14,634 bases of DNA from Amoebophrya sp. AT5.2. Its lineage: Eukaryota > Sar > Dinophyceae > Syndiniales > Amoebophryaceae. Made by a program: the position numbers and the translations under genes. The notes under the pieces were generated by a model, which did no database searches, was not told where the DNA came from, and worked only from the letters and a program-made list of their open reading frames with translations. Below, piece after piece: positions 12,201 to 14,634 of this stretch. Position 1 is the stretch's first letter, and each line of letters starts with the position of its first letter. The DNA lies in the NCBI GenBank assembly GCA_005223375.1, contig RXOD01005349.1, positions 1-14,634 of the forward strand, given 5' to 3'.

Positions 12201-14633
12201 GTGGGTAAAGTCGCGGACGAGGAGATCCGAAAGGAGGCCGCCGCTCTCGGAAAGAACCGGGACAAGACCAAGAAAGACGGCGCTGACGCTGATGACGAGG
12301 GGGACGAGGACGAGCCGATCCCGAGTAGCTCTGGTCTCCGACGCCCCGCTGATGTTGGGCTGACGCGGGTTTTCGATCTGCTGAGCTACGCAAACTACTG
12401 GAGCATCCCGAAGATCGCGCTGCCCACCGAGGTGGTGACCACTGTCAAGGTGACTGTCGGGGACTTCCGCGAAGGCGTGCAGGGTTCAATGTACACGGCA
12501 GATCTAGCGTTCCCTTCCGTGGACTCGGTAACGGTACGTCCCCTGTACCCAACGGCTTCGAAACTGGAGGCCATGTTAGGGATCACATACGATGTAGTCT
12601 CCCACCGGGACATCTCGGTCACCCCGCAGTTCCGACTTACTGAATTCCAGAGCGGCAAACGATACGACCTCAAAGGGCAAACGCGAATTGAAGTAATCGG
12701 GACCGAAAAACGATACCGGAACACGACCGAGATTGGTGAAGAAGGAGACCTGGCTGCTTCCGGATGCGAGTCCCCAATCCTCCAGGGACGTACGCTCGAG
12801 GAAGTCAAAGCGGAGATCAAGCACCGGCTCGAAAAAGGGGAAAACAAAGTCGGGGAGGACGAATTTTTCGAAGACACCGCGGCGAAACTGCAGAAAGAAC
12901 TTTCCCCCTGGCCCCTCGCTGGACAACTGCTGCTCACGCGCCTCCTTCTCATCCTTAGGCACGGGTTCTGGGTCGAAGGGCGAGAATTCCCCACTTGTCT
13001 CCTCGGGAAAGCTTACCATCCGATTCGCCGCGACGCCAAGTTCTCCGGGTTTCGGAAGATTGCGCTAGAACCGCTACTGGATTTCATCCTCCGCTTCCAT
13101 CTTGTGGAGCACCTCATGGAAGGTCTCTGCCGCGTCTATGATATAGGAATGGGAATTCCATCGCAGCTGTCGGCGTTGTTTCTCGCTATCCGGAAGCTAA
13201 GCGGGTTGGGACGCCTAATTGTTGACGCAACCGGTTTGAATCAACTTTTTGAAGATGCTGTTTTCCCGCTCGCGGAGATTTCCGAAATTTGGAAAAAGTT
13301 GACAAGCGAGATCAAGGCAGTTACCCGGGACGAGTACATTAAGATGCTCAACTCGGAGACACTTGGGGCCGATCAAGCGAGTAGTAGTTTCGGGTTCCGT
13401 GAAAACGTGACTACAGAGCCGGCGTGCCCCACCTCGAAGAAGCTGATGGAGGAGCGCCCGGCCGGCAACATACCGGAGATTGCGTCGAGGAAACCAGTTA
13501 CGATCCGCATGTACCGGCACAAGGATCTCGAGGGTTCAGGGAAGCATTGGGACAGTGTGAAACTCACCATCACGCCCTACGAAGCTTTACCCATGCCCGA
13601 GCTGCCAAAAAGCGGGAAAGTCCCGCCATCGGGCCAGCGGTGGATCAGCCTCGACTGGGTGGGTGAGTGGAGAGCGTTCTCACGTCTCCAAAAACTGTTT
13701 CGCCGCGCGGACCCGTGCTACAACATCCACCCACTGAGACCCTGTGAATACGTGTGCTACGAGGTATTACCCTCGACCGAGGAGGAATTCCGCGAGTTGG
13801 TCGTTAATCGCGAGGGAGGAACGACGCACGTGATCGCCTCTGGTCGGTCGAGAAGCGTCCGCCTGGGACAGCCACGACCTGCCTTCCGCTGCCCGCAGTG
13901 TGTGTGTATCGAGCGAGTCCCAGGCGAGTACGGAATCTACAGCTGCGGGACGCTGGATCCAATTGTGGACATCGACGCCGTCGTTCCTGAACTTCCTGCT
14001 CCCGTCGCTGCAAGTGGTAGTGGTGCTAGCAGCAGTAGCAGTGCCGGAGGAGCAAAGGAATTACCTCGAAAGAAGAAACAGCAGGAGGTAGGGGGTGACA
14101 CCGCGGTGCCGATTGGTAACCCCGCGAGGAAGAAACCAACCTCGAAGAAGAAATCAGGAGAAAACGATGGGGCGGGTACTAGTTTCAAGCCGCCAGAGGG
14201 GAAAACACCTGTAGGCTATGAAGCGCCGAAGGTGAAGCAGGAGCTGCTTGAAGATGACCTGGGGCTTGGCGATCCCGTCCTCGGTATCCCAGACGTCGAA
14301 AACACATTCGCATTTGATGTGCCGATCCCAGATGACGGCACCGGCGGGGTCGACAACTTCCCGGATGATCTACCCGATCTCGAGGCCCCACTCGACGTGC
14401 AGGACGAGGCCGTCCCCGAGGACGATGACGAGTTTGGAGGACTTGATGCCGACTCCAGCGTCGCTGGAAATATCCTGTTAGGCCCCGGGAAGTACGATCT
14501 ACGGAAGGTGAAACTCGGACTACGCCGCGTCGCTGGGCGGAGCCTTGTTGCCGTCGTCGACGAGGACCGGGACGAAGTTATTTTCGACCGCGACACCGAG
14601 CCCAACTACTTCACAATCATGCTTCGCATCCTC
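3..14633 (+). CDS. Giant open reading frame, partial at both ends: retroelement-type polyprotein
   Basis: Reading codons from base 3, no stop occurs in 4,877 consecutive codons; phase was rechecked at many lines, including those rich in TAG/TAA/TGA-like strings. At this base composition chance would give well over 100 stops, so this is real coding sequence. Start and stop lie outside the window. Recognisable parts, in order, are coiled coils, Cys/His clusters around a Gly/Lys tract, a membrane segment, an aspartic-protease-like domain (D2951), a second membrane segment, reverse-transcriptase motifs (Y3749-V-D-D), RNase H (D3916, E3960, D3985, D4037), an RT-fingers-like block (K4398 to L4423) and an acidic tail. 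Codon preference for C/G-ending codons is uniform, which argues against a recent fusion or frameshift. Known LTR polyproteins carry protease, RT and RNase H in this general order but are far shorter. The protein may be cleaved by its own protease; this is inference. It could instead be a domesticated host gene. Most of the length matches no family I know. Confidence 0.9.
225..380 (+). other. Acidic and serine-rich linker
   Basis: Residues 75-126 hold a proline/glycine-containing break followed by runs of Asp, Glu and Ser, including five consecutive Asp codons. It separates two coiled coils and is probably disordered. Confidence 0.55.
381..926 (+). other. Long coiled-coil segment 2
   Basis: Residues 127-308 form about 180 residues of Glu/Arg/Ala/Lys/Leu-rich helix without proline, with repeated patterns such as R-E-L-E-N-R-E-K and A-R-E-R-E-E-A-E. 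It ends in a run of lysines (K-K-V-E-K-K-K-K). It is likely to be an oligomerisation rod. No enzyme motif is visible. Confidence 0.7.
927..1256 (+). other. Basic Ser/Pro/Arg/Lys-rich region with nuclear-localisation-like clusters
   Basis: Residues 309-418 are low-complexity: an Arg/Lys cluster (Q-S-R-R-R-P), Ser/Pro runs including five serines at 1005-1019, acidic Ser-Asp pairs, then a second strongly basic cluster (K-E-R-K-E-R-R-K-R-K). The basic clusters look like nuclear localisation or RNA-binding signals, and the Ser/Pro stretches suit phosphorylation. Both roles are inference. Confidence 0.5.
1257..1388 (+). other. Short coiled-coil segment 3
   Basis: Residues 419-462 read as an amphipathic helix with L, I, M and A at regular spacing and alternating charges (M-D-A-K-M-D-R-I-E). 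It follows the basic region and precedes a Gly/Arg-rich linker. Confidence 0.45.
1389..2747 (+). other. Unrecognised globular region, possibly capsid-like (position only)
   Basis: Residues 463-915 begin with an Arg/Gly/Asp linker and continue from about residue 508 as mixed-composition, apparently folded sequence with many Tyr, Leu, Phe and Trp residues and several cysteines. A short acidic stretch (D-S-D-D-S-D-E-E) lies near 2577-2602. I do not recognise a family. Its place between an N-terminal coiled coil and a Cys/His plus basic region is where a Gag capsid would sit; that is an argument from position only. Confidence 0.3.
2748..2894 (+). other. Cys/His cluster, possible zinc-binding module
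   Basis: The candidate ligands are C917, H925, C926, C928 and H932, followed 29 residues later by C961-x-x-C964. The spacing C-x-C-x3-H ... C-x2-C could bind zinc, but it does not match a standard knuckle or RING that I can name. It is just before the Gly/Lys-rich basic tract. Confidence 0.35.
2952..3104 (+). repeat. Gly/Lys-rich low-complexity tract
   Basis: Residues 984-1034 are built mainly of G-K-G and G-G-K-type units with some Ala and Pro; the densest part is 2979-3092. The DNA is a purine-rich run of degenerate GGMGGAAARGG-like units. Such tracts often bind nucleic acid, and in a Gag-like protein would serve as a nucleocapsid tail. The clustered GG/GGG runs on the coding strand might also allow a G-quadruplex; this was not tested. 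Confidence 0.7.
3300..3368 (+). other. Zinc-knuckle-like motif (C-x2-C-x3-H-x2-C)
   Basis: C1100, C1103, H1107 and C1110 form C-E-A-C-G-I-K-H-Q-G-C, followed by C1122. Gag nucleocapsid knuckles are usually C-x2-C-x4-H-x4-C, and some BEL/Pao-type elements use C-x2-C-x3-H-x4-C; this one is shorter still. The nearby Gly/Lys tract supports a nucleic-acid-binding role. A zinc ribbon using C1122 is an alternative. Confidence 0.35.
3369..4020 (+). other. Unrecognised region, partly globular
   Basis: Residues 1123-1340 contain a Lys/Arg-containing segment, then Tyr/Trp/Leu-rich sequence around 3650-3850 (E-D-Y-Y-W-L-L-E-G-F) that looks folded, and end in a Ser/Gly/Pro linker. I recognise no family. 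Confidence 0.3.
4021..5640 (+). other. Long acidic and serine-rich, probably mostly disordered region
   Basis: Residues 1341-1880 are dominated by Glu, Asp, Ser, Gly and Arg, with acidic runs (E-E-E-D; D-D-E-E-E-D near 5115-5132) and a six-serine run at 5394-5411. Short folded-looking islands occur near 4330-4450 and 4570-4720. I see no recognisable domain. Regions like this often link domains of large polyproteins. Confidence 0.45.
5641..6420 (+). other. Unrecognised globular domain rich in Trp, Cys and Arg
   Basis: Residues 1881-2140 have the mixed hydrophobic and aromatic composition of a folded domain. A Cys-containing stretch near 5835-5900 includes W-F-R-C-C-T-R and Y-R-G-Q-C-Y-R. There is no match to integrase HHCC or DDE signatures, nor to any other family I recognise. 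The end is marked by an acidic Ser/Glu/Asp stretch. Confidence 0.3.
6972..7037 (+). other. Predicted transmembrane segment 1
   Basis: Residues 2324-2345 are almost entirely hydrophobic (V, F, L, M, I, G, W, Y) apart from one Glu (E2331). A Pro/Gly/Thr-rich, apparently disordered stretch precedes them. The length suits a bilayer-spanning helix. A further hydrophobic stretch at about 7173-7284 (residues 2391-2428), broken by Lys, Asp and Arg, may be a second, amphipathic membrane-associated helix. Confidence 0.65.
7288..8700 (+). other. Unrecognised region between membrane segment 1 and the protease-like domain
   Basis: Residues 2430-2900 look largely folded, with a helical Leu/Arg/Asp-rich part at about 7600-7860 and a mixed part to about 8300. 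An Arg/Ser/Lys-rich, probably disordered stretch at 8450-8600 precedes the protease-like domain. I recognise no family. A D-S-G-T at 7326 is not followed by protease context. Confidence 0.3.
8700..9330 (+). other. Retropepsin-like aspartic protease domain
   Basis: The active-site-like motif V-L-L-D-S-G-C-T has its catalytic Asp at D2951 (8853-8855). It is preceded by a strand-like I-Y-V-G-I-P, as in retroviral and retrotransposon proteases. The second conserved element, a hydrophobic pair plus Gly leading into a helix, is at L3091-I-I-G-H with A-R-M-G after it (9273-9308). The gap of about 140 residues is roughly twice the usual 60-70; a Gly/Ser/Pro-rich insertion at about 9030-9150 explains much of it. 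The expected D-T/S-G-A is D-S-G-C here, a variant seen in copia-type elements. Retropepsins act as dimers and process the polyprotein; activity here is inferred. It lies upstream of RT, as in LTR elements. Confidence 0.6.
9331..10157 (+). other. Acidic linker between the protease-like domain and membrane segment 2
   Basis: Residues 3111-3385 start helical (about 9340-9540), become Ser/Asn/Gln-rich near 9580-9660, then acidic (9830-9990), and end with a basic helix (R-K-W-A-T-D-R-K, then Q-R-K-V-K-Q-R) immediately before the hydrophobic segment. I see no integrase signatures here, although copia-type elements carry integrase between protease and RT. Confidence 0.4.
10170..10220 (+). other. Predicted transmembrane segment 2
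   Basis: Residues 3390-3406 are uncharged and hydrophobic (L, I, A, C, S, V, F, T, G). They follow a strongly basic stretch and precede acidic residues, the arrangement of a positive-inside membrane helix, here probably with its N-terminal side in the cytosol. The small residues after it (V-D-A-A-D-V) resemble a signal-peptidase-like or other cleavage context, but that is speculative. Confidence 0.6.
10341..10530 (+). other. Candidate RT palm motifs A and B
   Basis: G-D-M-S-K-G-F-S-Q-Y-E-I (candidate catalytic D3457, 10371-10373) reads like RT motif A, D-x-x-x-x-F/Y-x-x-x-x-I. Thirty-five residues later, L-G-V-K-W-A-P-Q-L-F (G3492, 10476) reads like motif B, whose usual wording is F/M-G-x-x-x-x-P-x-x-F. 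The spacing between the two is normal. Against the call, no fingers block (K-x-R ... D ... L-N) precedes motif A, where instead there is a membrane segment, and motif C is about 255 residues away instead of about 30-50. Confidence 0.4.
10531..11220 (+). other. About 230-residue insertion between RT motifs B and C
   Basis: Residues 3511-3740 are helical and charged (Glu, Lys, Arg, Ala), with acidic (10570-10800) and basic (10860-11060) portions. They contain no RT signature and lie exactly where RT normally has a short connection. The segment may be an inserted domain, or it may mean the upstream A/B call is wrong. Confidence 0.4.
11221..11700 (+). other. Reverse transcriptase motif C, motifs D/E, thumb and connection
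   Basis: The catalytic RT signature is Y3749-V-D-D (11247-11258). About 31 residues on comes K3784-K-F-K, then A-L-G-W-T-L-D (L3795-G3796), corresponding to motifs D and E (K-K-C-x-F ... F-L-G-H). Next is P3808-D-R-D-K-V, equivalent to the P-D-P-x-K-V that opens the thumb in Ty3-type enzymes, then L-K-R-F-L-C-K-M-N-Y-L-R-E-A-F (3831-3845), equivalent to the F-L-G-x-x-N-Y-Y-R-x-F-I block. Order and spacing all fit a Ty3/DIRS-like RT leading into RNase H. This makes the identification strong, although the first half of the RT is not in its usual place. Confidence 0.72.
11724..12125 (+). other. Ribonuclease H domain of reverse transcriptase
   Basis: All four acidic catalytic positions can be assigned: D3916 in C-L-L-D-S-S-R, E3960 in V-F-M-E-I-T-G-L, D3985 in V-I-Y-H-D-N-T, and D4037 in H-T-L-A-D-T-G-S-K, the counterpart of the usual N-x-A-D-x-L-S-R ending. 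The gaps of 44, 25 and 52 residues are close to those of retroviral and Ty3 RNases H. The domain follows the RT connection directly. RNase H degrades the RNA strand of the RNA-DNA hybrid during reverse transcription. The complete set of residues suggests an active enzyme. Confidence 0.75.
12126..12345 (+). other. Charged low-complexity linker after RNase H
   Basis: Residues 4042-4115 alternate Lys/Ala-rich and Asp/Glu-rich stretches (D-D-E-G-D-E-D-E-P) and end in serines, so they are probably disordered. Such a linker would separate RNase H from the next domain. Confidence 0.5.
12346..13009 (+). other. Unrecognised region, beta-rich then helical
   Basis: Residues 4116-4336 begin with Val/Thr-rich alternating strands (12410-12600) suggesting a beta domain. 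They continue through a charged helical part (12780-12900) to a leucine-rich helix (L-L-L-T-R-L-L-L-I-L) at about 12930-12955. In an ordinary Ty3 element integrase would begin here, but I find no H-H-C-C zinc motif or D-D-E core. Confidence 0.3.
13010..13310 (+). other. RT fingers-like block located downstream of RNase H
   Basis: F-L-A-I-R-K-L-S-G-L-G-R-L-I-V-D-A-T-G-L-N, followed by F-P-L-A-E-I-S-E-I, strongly resembles the fingers of Ty3/DIRS-type RTs: F-x-V-x-K-K-x-G-x-x-R-x-x-x-D-x-R-x-L-N ... Y/F-P-L-P-x-I. Key residues are K4398, R4404, D4408, L4412-N4413 and F4421-P-L. The preceding helix (L-L-D-F-I-L-R-F-H-L-V-E) fits the usual L-x-x-G-x-I-E helix. In a normal RT motif A follows within a few dozen residues; here the sequence turns into unrelated-looking charged sequence. 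The position about 360 residues after RNase H is the reverse of the normal order. Confidence 0.5.
13311..13889 (+). other. Unrecognised region after the fingers-like block
   Basis: Residues 4437-4629 contain a charged linker, then a Trp/Pro/Arg-containing, apparently folded part (13500-13800) with many beta-type residues. D4551 in W-I-S-L-D-W-V-G (13653) was considered as an RT motif A or integrase Asp, but its surroundings do not support either. Confidence 0.3.
13890..13946 (+). other. Small cysteine cluster, possible zinc ribbon
   Basis: C4630-x2-C4633-x-C4635 is followed after 12 residues by C4648 (R-C-P-Q-C-V-C ... Y-S-C-G-T). C-P-x-C and S-C-G are common in zinc ribbons, so a small zinc-binding fold is plausible. 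A second C-x2-C pair is not complete, so disulfide use or chance are alternatives. Confidence 0.3.
13980..14470 (+). other. Low-complexity tail: Ser/Gly, basic, then acidic-Pro segments
   Basis: Residues 4660-4823 run from a Ser/Gly/Ala stretch (five serines at 14028-14042), through two basic clusters (R-K-K-K-Q-Q and S-K-K-K-S) that look like nuclear localisation signals, to a long Asp/Pro/Leu-rich acidic part (D-D-L-P-D-L; P-E-D-D-D-E-F). It is probably disordered. Confidence 0.5.
14471..14633 (+). other. Beginning of a further domain, cut by the window edge
   Basis: From about residue 4824 the composition returns to folded-looking sequence with alternating hydrophobic and basic residues (Y-D-L-R-K-V-K-L-G-L-R-R-V-A-G). 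The frame is still open at the last full codon, so the protein continues beyond 14634. Too little is visible to name it. Confidence 0.35.
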
Positions 14634-14634
14634 G

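Larger units (their letters stand above)
3..14633 (+). mobile_element. Interior of a giant LTR-type retroelement (or a gene derived from one)
   Basis: The frame combines a basic, Cys/His-containing Gag-like part, an aspartic-protease-like domain, RT motifs and RNase H, the core set of LTR retroelements. RT thumb and connection signatures (K-K, L-G-W, P-D-R-D-K-V, then N-Y-L-R) read like the Ty3/DIRS side rather than LINE-type elements, and LINEs lack a retropepsin. No LTR, primer-binding site, polypurine tract, target-site duplication or integrase is visible, because both ends lie outside the window. The absence of any stop or frameshift over 14.6 kb suggests a young, active copy or a gene under selection, not a decayed relic. 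Mobility itself cannot be shown from this window. Confidence 0.5.

Noticed and set aside
13641..13700. W-I-S-L-D-W-V-G as RT motif A or integrase first Asp
   Set aside because: It is about 130 residues after the fingers-like block instead of a few dozen, and no motif B/C or D-D-E continuation follows.
3..14633. Interpretation as a bacterial gene cluster with many small genes
   Set aside because: The uninterrupted frame, the absence of intergenic gaps or ribosome-binding sites, and the RT/RNase H plus retropepsin-like domains do not fit a bacterial operon.
3..14633. Introns within the window
   Set aside because: GT...AG pairs exist by chance, but no frame break requires splicing anywhere. 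Exact intron-length multiples of three without stops cannot be excluded, though nothing points to them.

Overview
The whole window is the inside of one enormous plus-strand reading frame. Reading codons from base 3, I found no stop codon across 4,877 consecutive codons (3..14633), and the frame is open at both ends, so neither its start nor its stop is here. Residue n of the visible protein begins at base 3n. Conventional ORF listing misses it because it has no boundary in the window. The other five frames are broken up, their longest run being an antisense 433 codons. Base composition is GC-rich (by eye a little under 60%) and third positions favour C or G (GAC, TAC, TTC, CTC, GTC, TCG) along the full length. 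I see no introns, RNA genes, promoters, CRISPR arrays or LTRs.

The recognisable parts are retroelement enzymes. From left to right: a long N-terminal coiled-coil and charged region (3-1388); unrecognised globular sequence (1389-2747); a Cys/His cluster, a Gly/Lys-rich basic tract and a zinc-knuckle-like motif (2748-3368), which together resemble a Gag nucleocapsid region; a long stretch of unrecognised and acidic or serine-rich sequence (3369-6971); a membrane-spanning segment (6972-7037); more unrecognised sequence; an aspartic-protease-like domain with D-S-G-C and I-I-G motifs (about 8700-9330); a second membrane segment (10170-10220); reverse-transcriptase pieces (about 10340-11700); a ribonuclease H domain with four well-placed acidic residues (11724-12125); linkers; a second RT-like piece resembling the fingers of RT (about 13010-13310); a small cysteine cluster (13890-13946); and an acidic, low-complexity C-terminal part that is cut off by the window edge.

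The best reading is an interior fragment of a giant gag-pol-like polyprotein of an LTR-type (Ty3- or DIRS-related) retroelement, or a host gene derived from one, in a eukaryote, probably a GC-rich alga or other protist. Two things make it unusual. The protein exceeds 4,800 residues where such polyproteins usually have about 1,000-2,000. The RT building blocks also seem scattered and out of order: motifs A and B, then about 250 extra residues, then the Y-V-D-D motif, thumb/connection and RNase H, and only about 360 residues after that the fingers. I saw no integrase. Domain calls rest on motif reading by eye; the single open frame is directly visible.
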